DNA of 20,642 bases, taken from Cloacimonetes bacterium UBA5456 (GTDB lineage Bacteria; Cloacimonadota; Cloacimonadia; Cloacimonadales; Cloacimonadaceae). Within the stretch, counting starts at the first letter, position 1; every line of letters begins with the position of its first letter. The stretch lies in assembly GCA_002427325.1 (NCBI GenBank), contig DIQS01000014.1, forward strand, positions 23,418 through 44,059, read 5' to 3'. Shown piece by piece: positions 6,928 through 13,027 of this stretch. The notes below the pieces were generated by a model. That model worked only from the letters and a program-made list of their open reading frames with translations, was not told where the DNA came from and did no database searches. The translations under genes and the position numbers were made by a program.

Positions 6928-8577
6928 ATGATTTCAGTAATTCTCATCTTTGCCATAGCCTCTTTGCTGTGCCTGTCACTAATGTCTCTAAATGCCTACA
7001 GCAAAGAAGCTTCCGCCCCCGAAATAATCAAGCCCGTTTCCACACGTCAGGGCTCGCTTGATATCACCATTGATCCGCGCTTGGAATTGTTGGCCGTGCT
7101 CCAATATCTCAGCGGCAGCAAAATGACCATCCCTGATTCCGAAGGATATGCCGAGTCTATAGACGCTTGGTTTGCCGATTTCAAATCCCATCCGGCGCTG
7201 ACCCGTCTTCAAAACTTAGAGAAATTTGGTTATCGCTATGACCTACCTGTAAGCAGCTTCTTATGCTTTGATGGAGTTCCTTTGGGCAAAAAAACCCTTA
7301 GCCAATGTGGCTATGCAAAGGACATGGACGAAGAACGATTGGAGAAAGCCGCCCAAGGAGGCTCTCTGGAAGAGTTTTACGCTTCGGTCAATGATTTTGT
7401 GCATATCAGCGATTTTGGCGGCTGGTTTGAATCCCAGCGTCCATTTCTTGAAAAGACCGTCTCTGCTACCGCTTCCTTGCTCGCTTCCAAAGATGATATG
7501 ATCCGCCTTCTCATCAATTGGTATGGCTATGAGCATGAACGATATACGCTCGTTCTCTCTATATTGTTCGAGGGCGGCTATGGCATCAGCCTCGAGGATA
7601 AGCAAAATAAGACCCTCCTCTATTGCGTTACCATGTTTTACACCAGCGATAAGCCATCCGATATACTCCTGAATTTGGCATATATGATCTTTCACGAATT
7701 CTCTCACCCCTACGTCAATCCGCTCGTAGATAAGCATTTCGATATGATAAAAGACCGCTCAGAGCTTTTTGAACCCATCAAGACTAAGATGACAATGCAA
7801 GCTTATTCCAGCTGGTGGATCGCGGTCGTTGAACACTTTGTGCGCGCCTCAGAAACTCGTCTCGTACAGCTTTTTTACCCACCCGAGACATATAAAGCTT
7901 CCACCCAATGGAATATTAATCAGGGCTTTATCTATCTTGATACAGTGTTTGAGGCAGTGCTGGAATATGAACAAGCCCGCGGTGAAACCGGCATCCGCTA
8001 TGATGAATACTTCCCCCGGCTGATGCAAAAATTCGCCTCCATCAAAGAACTATCACCGGACGAACTTCGTGATTTGATTGGCTTCAAAGGTCCCATAAAC
8101 TCTGTGTGCATGCATCCCATCACCTTGATCTATCCTGATCCCAAGCGTGTGAAAGGCGTAAATGAATTCATTATACCCACTGTCGATTTACTCGTCAAAA
8201 AATGGCATGTTACCGCCTATACCGATACTCAAGCCCTCGAGCTGGATCTCAGTGATCAAAATATCTACGCTTATGGAGCTTGGGGCAGCAACCTCTGGTT
8301 AAACAAACACCTTCCCCATGCCCCTTTCCAAATCTTGGAAGACAGGATCATTGCCGACAAAGAATACTTAGGCACAAATCTCCGCCTCGCAAGCTGCCTG
8401 CCCAATCCTCTCAATCCGGAGCTGGGCTTGGCAATCTATACTGCTCAAAACACCCCTGCCATGAAAGGCAGGTTCCCAATTGGGCCTGAGGATTGGTATG
8501 TGTATATGACAGATCCGGAACCGAAGCTCTTGGGAAAGGGTGATTATGCAAGTAAGAGTGGTAAATGGAAGTTTTGA
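6928..8577 (+). CDS. Secreted DUF4932-like protein with zinc-protease HExxH motif
   Basis: A 549-residue exported protein. The N-terminus is a signal peptide (MISVILIFAIASLLCLSLMS..), and the mature part opens with DITIDPRLELLAVLQYLSG, the pattern I associate with the DUF4932 family. Residues 256-260 are HEFSH within YMIFHEFSHPYVNPLVDKH, a fit to the gluzincin HExxH; a following EHFVRASETR segment (about residue 305) could supply a third glutamate ligand. The last 140 or so residues (from ADKEYLGTNLRLASCLPNPLNPELGLAIYTAQ) form a separate alpha/beta-looking domain resembling C-terminal regions of secreted peptidase-type proteins. AGGAGA is eight bases before the ATG. It is divergent from hrcA and stands alone. 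Function as a peptidase is inferred from the motif; substrate is unknown. Confidence 0.72.
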   Translation: MISVILIFAIASLLCLSLMSLNAYSKEASAPEIIKPVSTRQGSLDITIDPRLELLAVLQYLSGSKMTIPDSEGYAESIDAWFADFKSHPALTRLQNLEKFGYRYDLPVSSFLCFDGVPLGKKTLSQCGYAKDMDEERLEKAAQGGSLEEFYASVNDFVHISDFGGWFESQRPFLEKTVSATASLLASKDDMIRLLINWYGYEHERYTLVLSILFEGGYGISLEDKQNKTLLYCVTMFYTSDKPSDILLNLAYMIFHEFSHPYVNPLVDKHFDMIKDRSELFEPIKTKMTMQAYSSWWIAVVEHFVRASETRLVQLFYPPETYKASTQWNINQGFIYLDTVFEAVLEYEQARGETGIRYDEYFPRLMQKFASIKELSPDELRDLIGFKGPINSVCMHPITLIYPDPKRVKGVNEFIIPTVDLLVKKWHVTAYTDTQALELDLSDQNIYAYGAWGSNLWLNKHLPHAPFQILEDRIIADKEYLGTNLRLASCLPNPLNPELGLAIYTAQNTPAMKGRFPIGPEDWYVYMTDPEPKLLGKGDYASKSGKWKF

Positions 8578-8603
8578 TAGTAGGGCTCTGTTTGTTTTTA
8601 TAG

Positions 8604-8632
8604 TTGACAGATTTTGAAAGAGTGTATTATTA
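8604..8632 (+). promoter_or_regulatory. Candidate promoter for the 86-residue membrane protein
   Basis: TTGACA (8604-8609) is followed after 17 bases by TTATTA (8627-8632), 28 bases upstream of the ATG at 8660. A strong GGAGGTGA ribosome binding site lies between them. The -35 is perfect; the -10 is weak. Confidence 0.45.
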
Positions 8633-8659
8633 GGCGTATCTAAGATTTGGAGGTGAATC

Positions 8660-8920
8660 ATGCCTTTCCTGATAATTTTAATTATAGTCGTTGTAGTGAT
8701 TGTTGCCGCTATTAGTGAACGCAGAAAGAAAAAAGCCTACAATAATATTTTAAAAGCGCTACAGGAAGACCGTATGGAGGATGTGAATATAAAAGACGTA
8801 ATGCTAATTTTGAATGACCTAAAGCCTAAAGATATCCATCCTGGCATCAAAAATGACAAGACAAGCATCAGGCTTAAGGGAACTATATCTATTGTAGATA
8901 AAGAAAAACAGAAAGCATAA
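8660..8920 (+). CDS. Small membrane-anchored protein of unknown function
   Basis: An 86-residue protein. Residues 2-17 (PFLIILIIVVVVIVAA) form one transmembrane segment, followed by a positive cluster (ERRKKKA), which places the rest in the cytoplasm. The soluble part is helical and charged (NNILKALQEDRMEDVNIKDVMLILNDLKP..) and ends in a short strand-like section (TSIRLKGTISIVDKEKQKA). It has its own promoter and a very good Shine-Dalgarno (GGAGGTGA, seven to eight bases before ATG), which argues that it is a real gene. No family recognised. It ends about 35 bases before the IS remnant. Confidence 0.6.
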   Translation: MPFLIILIIVVVVIVAAISERRKKKAYNNILKALQEDRMEDVNIKDVMLILNDLKPKDIHPGIKNDKTSIRLKGTISIVDKEKQKA

Positions 8921-8973
8921 CTTGTTAAATAATCAAAACGTCTTTTCAGTTGTAGTGTCATTTTAAGGACGGG

Positions 8974-9150
8974 TCACTGGTAAGCTATCTCTTTCAGATA
9001 GACTGTTGTCTGCTGGTTCTCCTCGCTTAGTTTGGACTCATAGTAGAGCTCTTTACGTTCAAGCTGAACTAGCTCACAAACTTTTCTCTTGCTCAAGCCT
9101 TGGCCTATCAAATCCCCAACAGCCGCTTGTTTCTGTTGGGAACTTACCAT
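8974..9150 (-). pseudogene. IS3-family transposase OrfB, N-terminal fragment
   Basis: Reading starts with ATG at 9150 in the -1 frame relative to orfA and runs 58 codons to a TGA at 8974. The product starts MVSSQQKQAAVGDLIGQGLS and goes on KRKVCELVQLERKELYYES, matching the HTH start of IS3 OrfB proteins ('aV..l...g.S.r.aC.l..v.Rs..yY'). The catalytic rve/DDE domain is missing. The start sits on the A-run at the orfA end, as in elements that make an OrfAB fusion by programmed -1 frameshift. Confidence 0.75.
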
Positions 9151-9419
9151 TTTTTTGAGAGAAGCTCCTTCATTGCTTCGATCTCTAAGTCTCGCTCAGC
9201 TACAAGCTTTTTTAAGCGGCGGTTTTCTATCTCTAAATCATGCTTAACCTTGGCATCACTTGGAGTCATACCACCATATTTGTTCTTCCAGTTATAAAAT
9301 GTGTTCCGGCTGATACCGTACTTACGGCACAGTTCTTTGACTTCCATCCCCATATCCGCTTCCTTGAGGATCTGATGAATCTGTGTATGAGTGAATCTGC
9401 TACGCATTGATCTCTCCAT
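9144..9419 (-). CDS. IS3-family transposase OrfA (helix-turn-helix)
   Basis: A 91-residue DNA-binding subunit of an IS3-family transposase. It has an HTH_Tnp_1-type domain (FTHTQIHQILKEADMG..VKELCRKYGISRNTFYNWKNKYGG) followed by a leucine-zipper-like coiled coil (LEIENRRLKKLVAERDLEIEAMKELL) that mediates OrfA/OrfAB pairing in this family. The natural start may be the Met at residue 5 (9407), since GGAGAG lies four bases before it and family members start near that point. The end TCA-AAA-AAA-TGG-TAA contains the heptamer A-AAA-AAA (9156-9150), in frame for -1 slippage into orfB. Length is normal for OrfA. Confidence 0.88.
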   Translation of the reverse strand: MERSMRSRFTHTQIHQILKEADMGMEVKELCRKYGISRNTFYNWKNKYGGMTPSDAKVKHDLEIENRRLKKLVAERDLEIEAMKELLSKKW

Positions 9420-9469
9420 ATCTTCTTAAGTTCTTATAAGCAACAAGTTCCCTCGTCAAACTCCTGTTG

Positions 9470-9622
9470 TCATGCAAGAATGCTTTGATTATAAAAAACT
9501 ACTGTTGCGGGCGGATGTGTCACTCTTACAATGGTGTAAATTTTGGGGATAAGGTCACTAAAAACACCGAAAAGAAACGAAATGCTCATTGCTATAACAA
9601 GCATAAAAATCATGTTCTTCAT
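9470..9622 (-). pseudogene. Small exported protein cut off by the IS remnant
   Basis: A 50-codon reading frame with a perfect GGAGG ribosome binding site that overlaps the TAG stop of the FG-GAP gene. The product has a signal peptide (MKNMIFMLVIAMSISFLFGV) and about 30 further residues ending FYNQSILA. Its TGA stop coincides with the proposed right end of the IS (TGACAACAGG..), so the stop is probably supplied by the insertion and the rest of the gene is lost; no continuation is seen on the far side of the IS. An intact short secreted peptide cannot be ruled out. It would be co-transcribed with the FG-GAP protein gene. Confidence 0.5.
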
Positions 9623-9632
9623 GATTTACCTC

Positions 9633-11084
9633 CTAATTGAGTATGATAAATTTACTTACGAGATTTCTATGTTTATCATTTCTGATTAGATAGATACCTG
9701 GCACAACCTTAAGACTCTTGTCATCTGTCAGATCCCACTGGTACCCTTGTCCTTGGAATAGCAAGCGTCTAACAACTTGCCCTTTAATGTTGTAGATGAC
9801 ATAAGCCGTATTCGGTTCAGCAGAATTGACTTTGAAAGTTACAAAGTCCACACACGGGTTGGGATAACATTGAATTCTATTAGTGATTGAAGGTATCACC
9901 TCATCATGGATTGAAACGGGTGTCTGAAAAAAATTACCGGTTCCATCGTTATAGAGAATTGTCAGATTGTTTTCTGGGGCTGTGTCTCTGGCAATGGCAA
10001 TATCGCAAAATGGGTCATCATCAAATAAAGCCAAACAGCTTTTTTGCTTTTGTTCGCCATAGAAAGGAAAGGATACTATGTGCTGTTCCATAGTCCAATT
10101 ATGCAGATTAATGTAAACGCCAAATGCTGATCCTCCTGGTGTACATACTATATCGGGATATGAATCATTGTTCAAATCGGCAGAAATTATAGTCCCCATA
10201 TAGTGCTCATAATAACTATCATGGATCACGAAACCATTTCCTGGGACATTCTCAAGATAGTAATGGTGGTTTATTGATCCACCTTCCCAAGCATTTGTTA
10301 CCAGATCTTTATCTCCGTCCTGATCAAAATCGATGGCCAGAATTCCTCCGCAATGTGATGCAGGCAGTGCTTCATAATTATAGAAGCCAGTTCCAGTGCT
10401 ATAATATATCTGAATCGAGGAACTTGTAAATGCCACATCATCCAGATTATCTTCGTTAAAATCCCCGACTGCCAAAGCACTATAGGCAGAATAAACACAC
10501 TGGGTATATGTTGGTGCCGAAAACTGGCCATTGCCCAGATTATACATATAGCACCAGAAAATCCGATTTGTAGAAATCTCAACAAAACCTGTAAGCACTA
10601 TATCCTGAAATCCATCATTATTAAAATCGCCATGTGCATAATTGAAAGTGTGGTGTGGCATATAGTTACCAGAGAAGGGTATTATAATGGGGTCAGAGAA
10701 ATTACCGTTATAATAGCACTCATACTGGATTGGAGTTCCCGCGCTGTCTCCTAAACAGCGAAGCACAACTATATCATCTCCGGCAATGTTATCTAACTGA
10801 CAACATGCCACTATATCAACTATACCAGGAATGATAAGATCATAAGGTGCAAACGTGCCATCTCCATTGTTGAATAGGGCACATAAGCCTTCCGAAGTAA
10901 GAACGATGAGATCATTTCTTCCATCATTATTGATATCACAAGTATCTATCTTCCATGGGTAATATGGAACAGTGTAATCAATTGCATTCAGAGGAATAAA
11001 GAAAAATAATAGCGCACAGAACCAGTACCCATGAGAGGGTGTAACATGAACTAATTCTGAGAATCTGAAATGATTCTTAACCAT
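9633..11084 (-). CDS. Secreted FG-GAP repeat beta-propeller protein with T9SS-type sorting domain
   Basis: A 483-residue exported protein. After a long N-region a hydrophobic stretch (YWFCALLFFFIPLNA, 20-34) acts as signal sequence. Seven FG-GAP/VCBS-type calcium-binding loops follow at about 50, 98, 153, 208, 252, 303 and 354, for example DINNDGRNDLIVL, DFNNDGFQDIVL, DFNEDNLDDVAF and DFDQDGDKDLV; seven repeats of about 44-55 residues fit a seven-bladed propeller. Residues 406-483 are a C-terminal sorting domain (CYPNPCVDFVTFKV, YNIKGQVVRRLLF, VPGIYLIRNDK..SKFIILN) typical of type IX secretion substrates. AAGGA precedes the ATG. Likely cell-surface or released; the ligand is unknown. The exported mini-ORF downstream overlaps its ribosome site with this stop. 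Confidence 0.88.
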   Translation of the reverse strand: MVKNHFRFSELVHVTPSHGYWFCALLFFFIPLNAIDYTVPYYPWKIDTCDINNDGRNDLIVLTSEGLCALFNNGDGTFAPYDLIIPGIVDIVACCQLDNIAGDDIVVLRCLGDSAGTPIQYECYYNGNFSDPIIIPFSGNYMPHHTFNYAHGDFNNDGFQDIVLTGFVEISTNRIFWCYMYNLGNGQFSAPTYTQCVYSAYSALAVGDFNEDNLDDVAFTSSSIQIYYSTGTGFYNYEALPASHCGGILAIDFDQDGDKDLVTNAWEGGSINHHYYLENVPGNGFVIHDSYYEHYMGTIISADLNNDSYPDIVCTPGGSAFGVYINLHNWTMEQHIVSFPFYGEQKQKSCLALFDDDPFCDIAIARDTAPENNLTILYNDGTGNFFQTPVSIHDEVIPSITNRIQCYPNPCVDFVTFKVNSAEPNTAYVIYNIKGQVVRRLLFQGQGYQWDLTDDKSLKVVPGIYLIRNDKHRNLVSKFIILN

Positions 11085-11270
11085 AATTCCTTCATCACTT
11101 TAGTCGTGTATCAAGTCAGTAACTGTGTTTCTTTCTTATCACCAAACATATTCTTGTATAATTAAAATAACCAATTTGCAGCCGAAACCAACTTGATTCT
11201 GATTTGATTACAATTGACTTTGTCATGTAGCTAATTTTATCATTGGCAGTTATTTAATGTTTCTGTGTTC

Positions 11271-11476
11271 TTAAGATGGTTCTGATTGGAAGAGATTGAC
11301 CAAGCGGTTATCCAGATCGTTATAGACTTCCAATTCGCTCTATTTTTCTTTGTAGAGGAGCATCCAAGCCGCACCGCCAAAAGGTTCGATGTATCCGGTG
11401 ATGTCCTTGGGTATGTAGGGGCAATCACCTTCCGCAGAAGGCGTTTGCCGCCAATCCAGCCGATTAAAGCATTCAT
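11271..11476 (-). pseudogene. Phage DNA adenine methylase (D12/Dam class), broken
   Basis: Starting at the ATG at 11476 (AGGGAG upstream) the frame reads MNALIGWIGGKRLLRKVIAP, the AdoMet-binding start of D12-class N6-adenine methylases. The match then jumps one frame: PYIPKDITGYIEPFGGAAWM, then LLYKEK, a TAG (11342-11340), then SELEVYNDLDNRLVNLFQ and a TAA at 11273-11271. So three lesions are visible: a one-base loss in the C-run near 11417, a nonsense codon where relatives have Trp (KW-SE), and loss of the rest of the protein including the DPPY catalytic motif. The ATG overlaps the stop of the 35-residue ORF upstream, showing phage-style packing before decay. Confidence 0.78.
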
Positions 11477-11580
11477 AAAAGCTCTCCCTTGAAATCTGCC
11501 AAACAAAGCATTAAGTAAAGCTCAGGCAGGCTGTAGCGGTCTAAATCCTCTGTGGTGAATCCAAGCTTCCGCAGCATCAT
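11473..11580 (-). CDS. 35-residue phage protein, second tail-assembly-chaperone-like ORF
   Basis: A short frame, MMLRKLGFTTEDLDRYSLPE then LYLMLCLADFKGELL, whose ATG overlaps the TGA of the 126-residue gene (ATGA) and whose TGA overlaps the ATG of the methylase remnant (ATGA). Both overlaps and the GAGAGG upstream support translation. The size, place directly after a tail-chaperone-like gene and the 'L..lGft.ed...ysl.el..ml' pattern resemble the short downstream part of tail assembly chaperone pairs (gpG/gpGT type), which is inference. No slippery sequence for fusion was seen at the junction, so coupled re-initiation is more likely. Confidence 0.5.
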   Translation of the reverse strand: MMLRKLGFTTEDLDRYSLPELYLMLCLADFKGELL

Positions 11581-11957
11581 TTCAAACCTCTCGAAGGGGT
11601 ACTGGGAGACAGCTCCACCGCCAATCCGAAACTTCCGAGCCAACTGGCGAACCTCTCTTTGTTGGCTCTGATATAGACGAAAAAAGCGGAAATGTACTCC
11701 AAAGCTTCCAGTGCATCCATTTCATCAGGATTGCGCCCAGAAAGTATTGTTATGAGCTCTTTGTCCACTTCCGATTCCTTGATCAATTCAAGGAATTCCA
11801 TCTCCTTCACCTGAGCTATTTTACCGCTTAAGAAGTCCTCTAACTTGGCTTTCAGGTTCTTATTCGAGATGCTCAGACACAGAATCTGCCTGAGTTGATT
11901 ATAACTTAGTTTAACTTCAGTATTCATAGTCGTTGCCGTCCTTGTATCCTGTTTCAT
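11577..11957 (-). CDS. Phage tail-assembly-chaperone-like protein
   Basis: A 126-residue, acidic, mostly helical protein (core KLSYNQLRQILCLSISNKNL to MDALEALEYISAFFVYIRAN). Its place three genes after a tail-tube-like gene and the 'ALEALEYISAFF' helix suggest the tail assembly chaperone that binds the tape measure protein in long-tailed phages; similarity is weak and I rely mainly on gene order. The annotated ATG follows the TGA of the upstream gene directly (TGA-ATG). A second ATG at 11927, with AAGGA about 11 bases before it, is an equally good start and would give 116 residues. No tape measure gene follows, so the module is incomplete. Confidence 0.55.
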   Translation of the reverse strand: MKQDTRTATTMNTEVKLSYNQLRQILCLSISNKNLKAKLEDFLSGKIAQVKEMEFLELIKESEVDKELITILSGRNPDEMDALEALEYISAFFVYIRANKERFASWLGSFGLAVELSPSTPSRGLK

Positions 11958-12179
11958 TCAGTTACCAAAAAACATCTTGAGCGCAATGCCCAAGAGCAAA
12001 AAGAATTGAGAGGTGGAGACGGACAGAAGTATCTTCATATTCGTCTCCACCTTTGCCATTCTGGTGACCAGCGATTTGCTGCTGTTGCCGTTGCCGTAGA
12101 TCTCTTCATGCAGACAGTCGATCTTTTCTTTGATCTCCGGCTTACAATAGCAGTCGATGTCTTTGACTCGTTTTGTCAT
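11958..12179 (-). CDS. Small phage membrane protein (XhlA/holin-like)
   Basis: A 73-residue protein starting MTKRVKDIDCYCKPEIKEKI; an in-frame open stretch reaches to 12257 but would overlap the gene before it, while this ATG lies 25 bases after that gene's stop with a GGAT-type site nearby. The middle (SSKSLVTRMAKVETNMKILL) is a coiled-coil-like helix and the C-terminus (STSQFFLLLGIALKMFFGN) is one transmembrane segment. This topology is like the hemolysin XhlA/phage holin-accessory proteins. Role inferred only from topology and from lying in a phage gene group. Confidence 0.5.
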   Translation of the reverse strand: MTKRVKDIDCYCKPEIKEKIDCLHEEIYGNGNSSKSLVTRMAKVETNMKILLSVSTSQFFLLLGIALKMFFGN

Positions 12180-12204
12180 CGTATATCCGTTTAATGCAGT
12201 GATG

Positions 12205-12756
12205 TTATGCCCTCGGCGGTATGTCCTTGAGCAGAATAATCTTGTCGGAAGTGCCACCGGAAAACTCGCTGGAGATGGTGACGTTAAAGAGCCCGTCCGC
12301 TTCCCCAGCCCAGTCCACCGTCCAGCGCAGACCGTTAAAGATCACCACTCTGTCAAAGTCTTTCGAGGCAACTACGATGGTGGTGATTTTGCTCATGAAA
12401 TCGTTGCTCTCCAAGTAGGTCTTTTGGTTGTTGGAGAGCCCGGCTATATTCAGTTCTACGGTATTGGTGCACTTGCCCGGGATGACGTAATTGCGGGTCT
12501 TAAGCTTGCTGAGTTTGGAATCCGCCTTGCCCGGCTTTTCCGCCAACTCGCCCAAACAGTTGAAGCTGTTGGTAAGCTCGGTTTTTGCCGCTTCCGTGGT
12601 AGTGTAAATGCTGGGAACCAGCGTGGGATTGTAGCTACCATGTCCGAAATAGACGTTATCGGCGACAAAGGCGTCCATCAGCTTGCTGAACGCCAGATCG
12701 CCTTCGCCTATGCTACCCGGATATACCGGGGGTGTTATGGTGGACCCGCCGGGCAT
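12205..12756 (-). CDS. Phage tail-tube-like structural protein
   Basis: A 183-residue protein whose ATG overlaps the stop of the truncated ORF before it (TGATG). The second half is rich in beta strands (TNTVELNIAGLSNNQKTYLE, KDFDRVVIFNGLRWTVDWAG, LFNVTISSEFSGGTSDKI), a pattern I associate with major tail (tube) proteins of siphophage or myophage type. The N-terminal part includes a Pro/Gly-rich start (MPGGSTITPPVYPG). No signal peptide. It is the largest intact gene of the remnant. Identification as a tail tube protein is a family-style judgement and moderate at best; it is clearly not a host metabolic enzyme. Confidence 0.5.
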   Translation of the reverse strand: MPGGSTITPPVYPGSIGEGDLAFSKLMDAFVADNVYFGHGSYNPTLVPSIYTTTEAAKTELTNSFNCLGELAEKPGKADSKLSKLKTRNYVIPGKCTNTVELNIAGLSNNQKTYLESNDFMSKITTIVVASKDFDRVVIFNGLRWTVDWAGEADGLFNVTISSEFSGGTSDKIILLKDIPPRA

Positions 12757-12947
12757 CAGAATACTCCTTTTATAGCCTTACCCACCGAGAACAGCCATTT
12801 ACGGTTGTGGAAAACGTATTCGATGGCTCCGCCGATGGTGCCGAAGACCTTGAGAATAAGGCTGGTCTGCTTGGCAGGCAAAGATTTGGCAGCCCGCTCC
12901 ACCGCCAACTGTTTCTTGGCATAATTATCCAGGTCTTTATGGAAGAA
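12756..12947 (-). pseudogene. 5'-truncated phage ORF at the edge of the remnant
   Basis: A 63-codon open frame without a usable start codon, bounded upstream by an in-frame TGA, ends in a TGA that overlaps the tail-tube-like ATG. It reads KDLDNYAKKQLAVERAAKSL, PAKQTSLILKVFGTIGGAIE, YVFHNRKWLFSVGKAIKGVF. The overlap with the next gene and the charged, then amphipathic sequence suggest the C-terminal end of a real phage protein whose front part was lost when the remnant was joined to the terminator of the kor operon. Family not recognised. Confidence 0.5.
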
Positions 12948-12954
12948 TCATGGC

Positions 12955-12991
12955 AAAAAGATGAGCTGTCCACCATAATAGCGGGCAGCTC
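12955..12991 (-). terminator. Rho-independent terminator of the kor operon
   Basis: On the minus strand GAGCTGCCCGCTA pairs with TGGTGGACAGCTC around a three-base loop (12963-12991): 13 positions with one C-A mismatch and two G-T pairs. It is followed by ATCTTTTT. It lies 37 bases after the korB stop, and everything further left belongs to the phage remnant, so it marks the end of the long leftward operon. Confidence 0.8.
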
Positions 12992-13027
12992 AAACTTTGT
13001 TATTTAGTTTAGATCACGTGCCGAAGC

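Larger units (their letters stand above)
8956..9472 (-). mobile_element. Truncated IS3-family insertion sequence
   Basis: An orfA/orfB arrangement with a seven-A slippery run identifies an IS3-family element, transcribed leftward. orfA is intact; orfB stops after 58 of the roughly 280 residues usual for the family and lacks the DDE catalytic core, so the copy cannot move by itself. Ends are tentative. On the left, TGTCATTTTAAGGACGGGTC reads inward from 8956; on the right, TGACAACAGGAG then TTTGACGAGGGAAC reads inward from 9472. The two share a TGnCA start and a TTTnA.G...GGG pattern but are poor inverted repeats, and no target duplication is visible. An internal deletion joining orfB to the far end would explain the short length. 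Confidence 0.6.

Noticed and set aside
7261..7737. Minus-strand open frame (158 codons) opposite the secreted HExxH protein gene
   Set aside because: The plus-strand gene has signal peptide, ribosome site and family motifs; the antisense frame lacks these.
8737..8961. Minus-strand open frame opposite the 86-residue membrane protein, as possible continuation of the gene cut by the IS
   Set aside because: It is antisense to a gene with strong promoter and ribosome signals, and its hydrophobic product shows no link with the exported fragment at 9470-9622.
12180..12257. Upstream extension of the small phage membrane protein to 99 residues
   Set aside because: The extension (MALPTRLFCSRTYRRGHNIT..) overlaps the end of the preceding gene and looks like a shifted frame of it; the ATG at 12179 is 25 bases after that gene's stop.
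12157..12924. Long open frame on the plus strand (255 codons) opposite the phage genes
   Set aside because: It lies antisense to several minus-strand phage genes with ribosome sites and stop-start overlaps; its translation has no recognisable motif, and no ribosome site was seen.
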